Positions 55,632 through 64,000 of a stretch of DNA of 64,000 bases are shown here, in pieces. Numbering within the stretch: the first letter of the stretch is position 1; each line of letters begins with the position of its first letter. Position numbers and translations under genes: made by a program. The DNA comes from Drosophila persimilis (Eukaryota > Arthropoda > Insecta > Diptera > Drosophilidae), in contig NW_020825321.1 in assembly GCF_003286085.1 (NCBI RefSeq), forward strand, positions 3,162,001 to 3,226,000. Direction: 5' to 3'. Under the pieces are notes generated by a model. The model ran no database searches. It was not told where the DNA came from and saw only the letters and a list, made by a program, of their open reading frames with translations.

Positions 55632-55885
55632 TCCGGTATTCGCGTATTTTAATTTAGTGATCATAGCTGTACGAGAGCACAAGTTCCTCTATACCCACCC
55701 TACCATCGGCAATACATTGAACGATGATGGCATGGACCCTAACGTAACTACCGCTTCATCCGGTAGTCGCGTATTTTAATTTAGTGACCACACCTGTAGG
55801 AGATCACTAGTTCCTCTATAGCCACCCAACCTTCGACAATGCATGGAACGATATTGGCATGGCCCCTAACGTAACTACCGCTTCA
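55632..55885. repeat. Two tandem copies of a 127-bp unit
   Basis: 'ccggta', then 'cgcgtattttaatttagtga', 'agttcctctata' and 'cctaacgtaactaccgcttc' recur at a constant offset of about 127 bp (55633 and 55760). The copies differ at roughly one position in ten. Only two units are present. Confidence 0.85.
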
Positions 55886-56117
55886 TTATTACACTCGCTG
55901 TATCATTGGCACTATGTACTTAGACAGAATCGTGGTTATTTATTTATAATTCATGTTCATTCAAAATAGTTATATTAATCAAGATTCCAGAGGTTCATTA
56001 TACAAAGGGTTCACTAACCTAAGAATATAAGATAAACTTCATAAAAACTGAAACCTTTTACTCACGAATGTCAACAATTCAATACGAAAATAATGGACCT
56101 TTACCCATTTCAAACAC
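55886..56117. other. Unannotated AT-rich intronic DNA
   Basis: Nothing recognised between the 127-bp repeat and the solo LTR. Confidence 0.4.
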
Positions 56118-56578
56118 TGTTGAGACAACGAGTTTTAACGCTGACTTAAATTGTTCAATAATTTCATAAATTAATTATTTCGGAAAACATCATAAATTGT
56201 ATTGTAGGTAGTTTGTGTGTTGAGGGTGTCCGAAGATGCCAGAGCTTTTTGCAAATATTATTGAAGAGTTATACACTTGGATAAGGCAAGCGAGCCGATC
56301 TCGAGCCAAAGTAATAGATTGCGGACAAAAAAGGTCTTCTCCAACTATATCAAGCGGTAACTAAAATAGAGCTGACGGGTTACCGACACCATAAAAAAGA
56401 AAAGATAACAAAAGCGATCATAGACAAAGAATAGATGATGAGATGAGAGCATGGTGCTGAGCGAGCAAAGGCAAAGATACGCTTTCATTACGTTAGCTTA
56501 GTGCAATGACCAAAATGGTACAGAAAGTGAATTGATAGGCAATAGAAAGATGGTACTAAATTTACACTCCGGCTTCGT
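56118..56578 (-). repeat. Solo LTR of the BEL B family, diverged
   Basis: Starts TGTTGAGACAACGAG and follows the 42062-42534 LTR throughout ('gtgtgttgaggg', 'gccgatctcgagccaaagta', 'tttacactccggcttcg'). It lacks the last few bases (cgaaca). No internal sequence is attached. It is older than BEL B judging by the substitutions. Confidence 0.88.
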
Positions 56579-56799
56579 TAATTAGTGTGTATATAAGCAC
56601 GTATAGACTCGACGAAAGCTCGCTCTTGGCGTGTAAGTTATCACGCTCTCCCTTTCATTGCGCTGCATCGCTGCTATATCCTGCATTTCCGCTGGTACGT
56701 TCGTACTGATGACTCGAAGATGATATGGATGTCTACGACCCGAGTCAATCCATCTCTAGATTCAATTCCAATTTCTTCCATTCAATTCGAACCAATTTC

Positions 56800-57105
56800 T
56801 TGCAGTTCTGCAGTCTATAAGATATGGTTATTCTCTACGATCTGCGTTTTTTGGTTTTCTCGTATCTTTAAAATTTTGGATTTTCGTCCTTTTTGGGGGC
56901 GAAAGTGGGCGGGGCTCTTATAGTCTTTGAGCACTAGGCGCTGATAGGGACGGACAGACGGACGGACGGACAGACAGACAGACATGGCTCAATCGACTCG
57001 GCTATTGATGCTCATCGAGAATATATACATATACTTTATGGGGTCGGAAACGCTCTGAACGGCCTGGACGTTACACACATCCACTTTCACCATAAATCGA
57101 AATTA
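56800..57105 (-). mobile_element. Partial DINE-1/INE-1 element, reverse orientation
   Basis: Contains the complement of the DINE-1 5' part: 'gctcttatagtctttgagca', a (GACG)n/(GACA)n stretch, 'catggctcaatcgactcggc', 'atactttatggggtcgga' and 'ggacgttacacacatccact'. The 3' hairpin end is missing. Confidence 0.85.
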
Positions 57106-57478
57106 ATTTGGTATAAAAATCCGTAAGCCTTTGTTACGCCCCGGCACGAAAGTACAAATCGTTTTTCCCAGTGTAAGCATGTTAGGGTTTTTGCTACACA
57201 CACAAGCCCACTGCTCACCGCTTGAGTGTCTGAGTGCCGAGCACTGATATAAATGTACACATTCTTTCGTAACCTTTTAAAAGCCAAGTATAAATGAAAA
57301 TATTTCTGAATGAAGATGTACATGTTTAATCAGAATTTACAAATTTTTATTGGGTCGGTAAAACCAGAATCTTTTTCGAATCTTTTCAACCTGAACCAAT
57401 CCTATTCCATTTTTCCCGTGAACGCCCCCTGCTTTCTTACCATGTACCGTTGTTCCTGTTACGATTATTATTTTCTAG
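57106..57478 (+). other. End of the host intron
   Basis: No element recognised. The last 30 bases are pyrimidine-rich and end in the acceptor 'ttctag'. Confidence 0.6.
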
Positions 57479-58025
57479 TGATGACTTTATTCAAGCTCAA
57501 CAACAGTTAGCCCGGTGGGCGAGTGAAGATGTGGTATCCGTCGTGGTATTGGACCAGCCGCAGTCCGCAACAATTTCGGATTCCCTACCATACAACGGCG
57601 TAGGACCAATGTCAGGGGCTACAACGAGCAACGCTATCCACCATCAGCTTCCGCATCATCACCACGGCGATCCTCAATCCTCCTCAGCGGCAACGGCGGT
57701 GGCAGCCAGCAACAACTGTATACTGGGTTTGCCAGTTGTCCCAAATGGTACAAGTGTAAGTCAGAGGGACTTCTATCCCTCACCACCCTCAACGGAGACG
57801 GAAAGCAGTGGAAGTGCTATCCAGCTTCGTACTCGACGCGTATTACAGTCGGCCGATACGGTAGCAACAAGTCAACAACAGCTTCAGCTTCACCAACTAC
57901 CGTTGTATCAGCAGCACCATCATCAGCAACAGCTTCAACATCAATCAGGCGATACCAGCAGCAGCAACAACAGTCAATCCGGACAAGTCATCGAGAATGG
58001 TTGCTACCCGGAATATAAGCATTGA
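57479..58025 (+). CDS. Host gene, last coding exon C
   Basis: The exon begins after 'tattttctag'. The split codon becomes AGT (Ser) and the frame reads DDFIQAQQQLARWASEDVVS, then a Pro/Ser/Thr region (YPSPPSTETESSGSA), a Gln/His-rich stretch (QQQLQLHQLPLYQQHHHQ) and the end ENGCYPEYKH before TGA at 58023-58025. The phase agreement with exon B across 21 kb is the main support. It makes about 182 residues of a joined product of about 577. No domain was recognised; the QQQLARWASEDVVS stretch looks the most conserved. Confidence 0.88.
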
Positions 58026-60200
58026 TAGTGCAAATCTTTTTTTATATCTTAATCGACATACATTGACATAATCATTCGTACAGGTATCCATGGGGGGTAT
58101 TATATGGGATAAGAAGATCTTGACCGGCATTTTTAATCGCATATAAATATGCTTGACTTGAAATACACAAGTACACAAGCGTATTCTTATGTGAATTAAT
58201 ATATGTAAACATAAACATAACTGCAATGCTAATAAACAAGTTAACCTAATGAAAGAAAAACAAACAAGCATAAAAATAAAAAACAAATTAATAAAGAATA
58301 TTACTATTTATGAGCGAAAACTTACTTCACAAAGGATTACACGCAAACATGCATGCATACATACCATTGCATACTTACATAACCATACGTTCATTTGAAC
58401 GCCTAGAATAATCTTATTCACCTTCACAAAAAAAAACAGGATTTTGTATACCTCAGGCCCAAGTAATGCCAGCGTCTGAGCAAGAAAAAATAATGAACAG
58501 GCTGCTGTAAATATAAAAAATGTTTAAATGTGCTAGATAGTTAATTATACGACTCTGCGAGACGTGTCAAGAATTTGAAAAATAGTCTTAGTGACAAAGA
58601 AACAAAAATGCACTCGTGCACCGAGCCCAACAATCGCTTAATGGTGCCTCCCTATTAGGGCCCTCTTACACCGACTGATAGACAAATTTTGGGCAAATAC
58701 TGTCAGTTCTCGTTTAAAAATCTCTAATGAAAAACCAATAGTATAAAGAACAACAACAGACAAACAAAATAAAGATCTCTAACTAGAAATTTTAATTACT
58801 TTTATATGGTAAGATTTGTAGATTTGTAGGTGTAATGATTATTCAAAATTAAACCATGACCGTTAAATATTAGTTCTAGGGATATGGAACATTAGTATTA
58901 CATAGTGTAACTCATTTATAAAAATAAACGTGAAATGTACGATTAATAAACTTAAATACATAAGTGCATTGTAAATCATATATATGTAATCATGTATAAA
59001 TGGTGTCATGCGAGGATATTAAGAAATATATCCAATCAAATATTTTTTTATCAGAAATATTCTTATATACATGTGTATGTATGTACATATGTATGTATGA
59101 ATCCCTCAATCCTCAAGCAACTAGACAGCAATAATTGCCAAATGCCAATCGAATTATTATGTCCTACTCAGGCAAAACATTTTACTTATTACACTCCTGT
59201 CTATTGTATTCCACAAAACTATGACCCGAACTTTGCGACGACTTATATATTCCTCAGTGGCTGGTTCATACAGTCGTTCAAAATGTATGTACATATGTAT
59301 ATCTTCATCGAAAAATTCATATTGCCATGAAATTCAATGTCATAGCGTGACTGGTCATTTGTTACTAACTCGAAACACAACATTGATTTTCTCCGTCAGA
59401 GCAATACAATTTTCTTCCCACAAATTTTCTAACTCCGACTCGTTTTATTATTTCTTATATTACTAGCTATTTTTTTTTCGTTTTCATCTAGAAATAAAAT
59501 AAACCAATATCAAAAATATATGAAATCATCCCGGATATGGGAGGGTTTGATTAATAGCAGGGTTCCACCAGTGAACATTCATCAAATTAAGTGAATGACT
59601 TTATTTGCTGTAATAAATCCGCTAAAGAAATGACTGCTATTTTTCAATAAAATCTGTTGCTCTGGCTATAACAAGCCAACAGCGAGTTCACATATATTAT
59701 ACGTTTATAAACTATTTTACGGTGACACTGTCACCTAACATTGTTTAGTTTACGAATTACTTTCTTTTTTAATTTTGTTTTGTTAAAAATATTTGAAATA
59801 TAAAAAAAATATATAAAATTATAAGTTATAAAAACTATGAAACTATGTGACGATCAAAACTCGCGACAACAGCATTTATTTTGGGATTGGTGGCAACTGC
59901 TGTAGGGCTGAATGAGTAGACGCACGTAATAGGCAACAATATTGGAAAAAAACCAAATAAGCGGGAAAGAGAAAATAAGTAAGTTCGTATATACATATCT
60001 ACTTTTTATAAACATAAATTCGCAGTCTTTTTATCCTGATATTCTCATGTACCATGTTTCCCGTGTATCACTTTCATGAGTCTTTGAATTATCAGATCTG
60101 AGTCACGTCAATAGAAATATGCTAATGCTATTTGTGGAATCGGGCTATTGGAGTACAAGGTATAAATATATTTAAAACGGCGTTAACTGCACCACAATCA
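58026..60200 (+). other. Host 3' UTR and downstream DNA
   Basis: AT-rich DNA follows the host stop codon and holds no supported gene. Possible poly(A) signals AATAAA are at 58275, 58290, 58768, 58923 and 59493. ATGTATGTACAT-type microsatellite tracts occur near 59070-59100 and 59285. The true 3' end of the transcript cannot be chosen from sequence alone. Confidence 0.6.
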
Positions 60201-60276
60201 ACCGTAGGTTAGGTTGACCCGGACGGCCCTCAGAGGGGCCCCACATAGGCCAGTATGGCCCTTAGTTGTCCGGATA

Positions 60277-60301
60277 GGGGGGGGGGGGGGGGGGGGGGGG
60301 G
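60277..60301. repeat. Poly-G run of 25
   Basis: Twenty-five consecutive G residues (C on the LINE coding strand) in the 3' UTR of LINE copy 2. The length may be affected by sequencing. Confidence 0.85.
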
Positions 60302-60324
60302 CGTATGAACCGTCGCGGCAGTGC

Positions 60325-60576
60325 TTAGGGGATTTTGAAGTCCTCGAGGATCGAGGTATTTTTCGCATAGGCCAGTAGTTGCTGCGGCGTCCTCTTGGAG
60401 GCATCTTCCAGTGATGCCAGCACTGGCGCGCCCAGGTACTTCCTCCTTGCCCTTAAGAGAGCAGGACAGTTGCAGATTTTATGTTCCAGGGTTTCGGTTG
60501 CCCCAGGCTCGTCACATTTCCTACAACTGTCTCTGTTTGTGATGGCTAGCTTTGTTGCATGCGCCTTCGATTTCAT
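60325..60576 (-). pseudogene. LOA-type ORF2 C-terminus, copy 2
   Basis: Reads HATKLAITNRDSCRKCDEPG, LEHKICNCPALLRARRKYLG and ends ILEDFKIP. Almost identical to the end of the ORF at 29297-29929, with LICNC changed to KICNC. The RNase H stretch that should precede it is deleted near 60570-60630. Confidence 0.85.
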
Positions 60577-60633
60577 TCGCCTTCATTTCCTTCGATGCCC
60601 TGGGGGCTGGGAATCCATCCCGAGAAGAGCGAC

Positions 60634-62230
60634 CTATGCTGCTTTCCTGATGGCAAAAACCTCTGCCTGGAATATGCTACAATGTCCCGGTAGCTTATAT
60701 GACAGCCTTATCTCAGGGTCTGTACAGTATAGGTCCGCTCCTACTCCTCCGTCCATCTTGGAGCCGTCCGTATATATATTGGGGTGCTCAGTTTGGTCTC
60801 TTCCGATTTTCCAGTCTTTAGGTCCCAAAGATGCGGTTGTTCTTACGTCGAGGCATGTTTGGGGGGTCATGTAATCAGTTGATCTGGTCATTTCCCTTCC
60901 AATATTTCCTGAAGCGATGAGGCGTTGTGCTGCCTTTACTGCAGTCAGACGGGCGTGGATGTCTAGGGGTTCGATTCTAAGTAGGCTTTCGAGTGCTTTT
61001 GTTGGGGTTGACCTCAGCGCCCCTGTAATACAGAGCAGAGCCTGTCGCTGAGTCCTTTCCATAACCGTACGATACGTTTTCTTTCCAGTAGCTTGCCACC
61101 ACACTAAGACTCCATACAGCAGAGTTGGTCGCACCACCGATATGTAAGTCCAATGCATCAGAGCCGGAGACAGGCCCCATGTGCTGCTGAGCATCTTCTT
61201 GGATGCATAAAGCGCAATGGTGGCCTTTTTCACCCTTTCTAATACGTTGGGTTTCCATGCCAGTTTACTATCCAGTACTGTACCCAGGTATTTGACTTGT
61301 GTTTTTGGGGTTAGCCTAGTTTGATTGATCTTCGGGGGTGTCCATATCGGTACCTTGTATCTCTTGGTAAAGAGGATGAGGTCTGTCTTGTCCGCGTTGA
61401 TACTGAGTCCTACATCTTCCGCCCACTCGCGTATCTCCCTGAGTGTTCGTTCCATTAGTGAGCTGAGGGTCGATGGGCAAACACCCGTAATAAGTATGCT
61501 TATGTCGTCCGCATAAGCTGTTATTATTGGGGCCTTCCTTTCGTATCTCTTGATGAGGTCGTCGACCACCAGATTCCACAGTAGGGGCGATAGGACTCCA
61601 CCCTGGGTTGTGCCTCTGTGTGCCTCTTTCACCATGGAAGCGGTGCCCCACTCTGATTGCACCCGTCTGCAACCTAGGAGGTTCCTTATCCACAGGTTGA
61701 TTGCTGGGTGTGTATTAGTCGCTACCAGGCAATTTGTTATTGCTTCCGTAGCCACGTTGTTGAATGCTCCGGAGATGTCCACGAATACTCCCAGTGCATA
61801 CTTTTTATTGTGAAGGGCTTTCTCAATGGTAGCTACTACCGAGTGTAGTGCGGTCTCCACCGATTTCCCTTTAGTATAGGCATGCTGGTTGGTTGACATC
61901 AGTTCCCCTACCTCATTCATGATGTGTAAGTGCAGCAGCTTTTCTAGTGTTTTTAATATAAAAGAGGTAAGGCTTATCGGTCTATAGTCCTTGGGACTCG
62001 CATGGCTGCACTTTCCTGCCTTTGGGAGGAAGACAACTCTCGAGGTTCTCCATTGGATAGGGATATAGCCAGTACATATACAAGCTGTGAATATTGCGGA
62101 GAGCCATGGGGTAATCGCCTCTTTGGTCACCTGCATCATGGCTGGGAATACCCCGTCAAGTCCTGGTGCTTTTGTGCCCGCAAAGGAGTCTATTGCCCAG
62201 TGGATTCGCTTAGTGGTTAACAGATCTGTT
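60634..62230 (-). pseudogene. LOA-type reverse transcriptase, open over 500 codons
   Basis: One open frame from about 62230 (DSFAGTKAPGLDGVFPAM) to 60634 contains the whole RT: IQWRTSRVVFLPKAGKCSHA, PKDYRPISLTSFILKTLEKL, STNQHAYTKGKSVETALHSV, GVFVDISGAFNN, GTTQGGVLSPLLWNLVVDDL and catalytic ITAYADDISILITG, then the thumb and the first strand of RNase H (IYTDGSKMDGGVGADLYC). It is the best preserved RT in the window. RNase H is cut after IFQAEVFAIRK, so ORF2 as a whole is not intact. Confidence 0.88.
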
Positions 62231-62653
62231 GGGTTGTTCCTCGGTTGCTAGGTCCTGGTGCTCTTTGGCATCAGCGACTTCGGTGCAACCAGGGAAATGT
62301 TCCTCCATTAGTGCTGTTAGGGCTTCATCACTGCCCTCTGTCCACTGTCCGTCATCTAGCTTTAATTGGCTTTGTATGGTAGGCTGCTTAGAGAGCAGCT
62401 TCCGTAGCCGTGCGGTTTCTGGTACTTTCTCGATGTTGGAGCAGAAGGTCCTCCACGAGTTCCGTTGTGCTTTACGTTTTTCTTTCTTGTAGCTCCTGAG
62501 TAGGAGTCTGTATTCCTCATAGACGATCCCTTCGTTCGCTTGTTTGGCGATCTTAAAGAATTCCTTGAGGTTGTCCCTTTGAAGAGAGAGATCCCGGCTC
62601 CCGGCGTTGGATACGGTTTCTAGAGACTTATCTATGTCCTCCGCGGATTTCAC
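62210..62653 (-). pseudogene. LOA-type ORF2 linker between endonuclease and RT
   Basis: A 147-codon ORF rich in charged residues (LQRDNLKEFFKIAKQ, YKKEKRKAQRNSWRTFCSNI, LDDGQWTEGSDEALTALMEE, HFPGCTEV). Its position and composition fit the segment before RT in LOA-type ORF2. It changes frame near 62215 to join the RT. Confidence 0.75.
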
Positions 62654-62734
62654 TGTGCCCAGACTCGCGAGCTTCGAAGTAACTGTCTTTTTAAACTTTT
62701 CCCAGTTTGTATTCCGGGGGTTTCTATAGACTAT

Positions 62735-63160
62735 AACCTTCGAAGAATGTTTAAAGTCGCTCTTAAACTGAATGTACTTGTGATCTGCGAAGAGAATCTG
62801 GAGAGTCTTTCATGGCTCACCTCTATCATTGATGTCGGTGCTTCCCCACACATTGTGGTAGACATTGGCGTCCGTCCCGATGACGAGTTGATAGTTTTTG
62901 GTGCCGGCTCCTGTCACCAGGCTCCTGAGTTCGTCGGGTGGTGCGGGTCTGTCGTGAGCCATGTAGCAGGAAGCCACCAGAAGGCGCTTTTCCTAACTTT
63001 CCAGCATCACAACATTCAGGTCATCCGTTCTGTAATGAGACATAAGGTAAGCATGGATTCCCTTTCGTACGAGTACGACGGTTCTGTTCCTGCTACACAT
63101 CGTTGTGTAGAACAGGTTGTGATTTGAGGACTTTAGTCCGGCCACTGAATTGCCTGTCGC
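62735..63160 (-). pseudogene. LOA-type endonuclease fragment, copy 2
   Basis: The complement of this stretch matches 29970-30398 of copy 1 almost base for base, including RTVVLVRKGIHAYL. The N-terminal catalytic part (with the QEP motif) is lost in a deletion that joins directly to ORF1 near 63165. Confidence 0.8.
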
Positions 63161-63164
63161 AATC

Positions 63165-64000
63165 TAATGGGCTACCAATGTGTAGGATCCTCCAATCGGT
63201 CGTTGGCACGTCCGCGTTTTGCCGCTGAAGGAGCTTCAGCGCTCGGTCGATGGGGAAGAGTACCTTCGCCTTAGGCTTGGACGGGATAAGCTCCCGGTCC
63301 ACAAACTCCAGCTTGGCCCCCTCCCACATCGCCTCCAGTTGGCAGACCGTACGCGTCAGCCACCTTAGGGTTGGATCGTCGTTGCACTTTAGGATCTTAC
63401 CCCATTTAGCCACCCAGCACCATCGAACGTGGGCATTGGGGCCGCGGGGTCTTCCTCCATGTGTGCAAACAGTGCGTCGACGAGACGCCCGTGCACCAGC
63501 TTCCACTGTGCCGCTGACATTTTGCCGTTTTCCTCGCTCCGGTCGATGAGTGCCACGATCAAATGTCGTTTGGTCACATTGCTGACATCGCTTCTTGGCC
63601 ACTTTCGGTGGAGGGGCTGCACTCTTGGGCCCGCGTTGCCGCTTGCTCGCGGGAGTGTCTTTAATGGCACTCTCAGTCGAGCGTCGCCTCTTGGTGGCCA
63701 TCATCTCCTCCACCTTATTGGCATATTCGCCATTCGACGCCCTCATCTGTGGCATCTGAGCGTAATGCAGCCGGCCCTTCTCTACTCGCTGCTCGGCCCA
63801 GGCTAGCTTGACCTTCTCCTCCTGGGAGATGTCTGCTTTATATTGCAGCCAGCTTTTGATGTTGTTGGGCCGCTTTGTATTGTGCTTTGGCCCTCATCCC
63901 CTCCTTGGAACGCTTCGGCCCTTCCCTACGCAAGGAGCTGATGCCTGGTTCCGGCGAGCGGAGAAGGCTCTCTTCATCCGTCCTGCTTAGAGAGAGCACG
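63165..64000 (-). pseudogene. LOA-type ORF1 fragment, copy 2 (continues beyond window)
   Basis: Contains MATKRRRSTESAIKDTPASK, KQRGPKS-type basic tracts, VLKCNDDPTLRW-like LKCNDDPTLRWLTRTVCQLE and LIPSKPKAKVLFPI, as in copy 1. A short deletion near 63590 (in the Pro/Lys linker) and another near 63250 distinguish it. The acidic C-terminus seen in copy 1 is deleted. Confidence 0.78.

Larger units (their letters stand above)
36367..57478 (+). other. Host intron between exons B and C (21.1 kb, transposon-filled)
   Basis: The donor is GTGAGT at 36367. The acceptor is 'ttattattttctag' ending at 57478. Most of the intron consists of mobile elements: a solo LTR, a BEL fragment, a Helitron piece, a Tc1 foldback, two nested BEL elements, a CR1/Jockey-type LINE, DINE-1 pieces and a solo LTR. 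Nearly all elements with coding sequence are antisense to the host gene. Confidence 0.88.
60205..64000 (-). mobile_element. LOA/Bilbo-type LINE, copy 2, runs off the window
   Basis: Sister of the element at 29276-32110, with most shared stretches nearly identical. Minus-strand order: ORF1 (from beyond 64000 to about 63170), endonuclease part (63127-62735), link and RT (62653-60634), start of RNase H, then C-terminus (60576-60325) and a 3' UTR with a 25-base G run (C on the minus strand). Relative to copy 1 it lacks about 410 bp between ORF1 and the endonuclease and part of RNase H, but keeps RT. Confidence 0.88.

Noticed and set aside
57087-57323. Minus-strand ORF near the end of the host intron
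   Set aside because: It overlaps the DINE-1 edge and has no recognisable domain. Cys/Val/Leu content is unremarkable.
1-64000. CRISPR arrays, bacterial operons, tRNA or rRNA genes
   Set aside because: None was found. The composition, introns and transposon set are those of an insect genome.

Overview
The window looks like repeat-rich Drosophila DNA, of the kind found in pericentromeric heterochromatin or on the dot chromosome (Muller F). The evidence is internal: several DINE-1/INE-1 (Helentron-type) copies, LOA/Bilbo-type and I-type LINEs, a copia-type element, an errantivirus-like gypsy element with an env remnant, three BEL/Pao families, Tc1-like DNA transposons and Helitron helicase pieces. 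Between these lie the last three coding exons of one host gene. No rRNA, tRNA, CRISPR array or bacterial gene was seen. The species cannot be named from the sequence alone.

Layout. 167-5088: two almost identical 2,461-bp tandem copies, each holding a degraded DINE-1 piece and a deleted Tc1-like element. 5089-13063: AT-rich DNA with a diverged inverted repeat (about 5375-5670 and 10644-10900), a LOA-type LINE lacking its endonuclease (5767-9545) and an unassigned DNA-transposon relic. 13064-13583: a second LOA 3' fragment. 14052-16480: an I-type LINE. 17310-21407: a copia-type element with both LTRs and a perfect 5-bp target duplication. 22050-22440: a Helitron piece. 22776-29110: a gypsy/errantivirus-like element broken by DINE-1 and by a local inverted duplication. 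29276-32110: a LOA/Bilbo-type LINE whose sister copy lies at 60205-64000. 32760-33530: a Helitron helicase piece.

Host gene, plus strand. Exon A (about 34274-35109), exon B (36016-36366) and exon C (57479-58025) join in phase (2, then 2) and end at TGA. They encode about 577 residues of low-complexity, Gly/His/Gln/Ser-rich protein. I do not recognise the gene. The last intron is 21.1 kb and consists mostly of transposons: a solo LTR, a BEL fragment, a Helitron piece, a Tc1 foldback, a BEL element (42062-52465, TSD tatat) with a second full-length BEL nested in it (43350-49796, TSD atgtt, LTRs identical on reading), a CR1/Jockey-type LINE, DINE-1 pieces and a solo LTR.

Nearly every element with coding sequence lies on the minus strand, antisense to the host gene. 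All element ORFs are broken to some degree. The intact-looking pieces are the reverse transcriptase ORF at 60634-62139 and the long pol ORFs of the two BEL elements. I found no convincing new biological system. The best leads are the apparently missing AG acceptor of exon A, the young but already broken BEL, the 1.5-kb Tc1 foldback, the recent 2.46-kb tandem duplication and the unassigned transposon relic near 10 kb.
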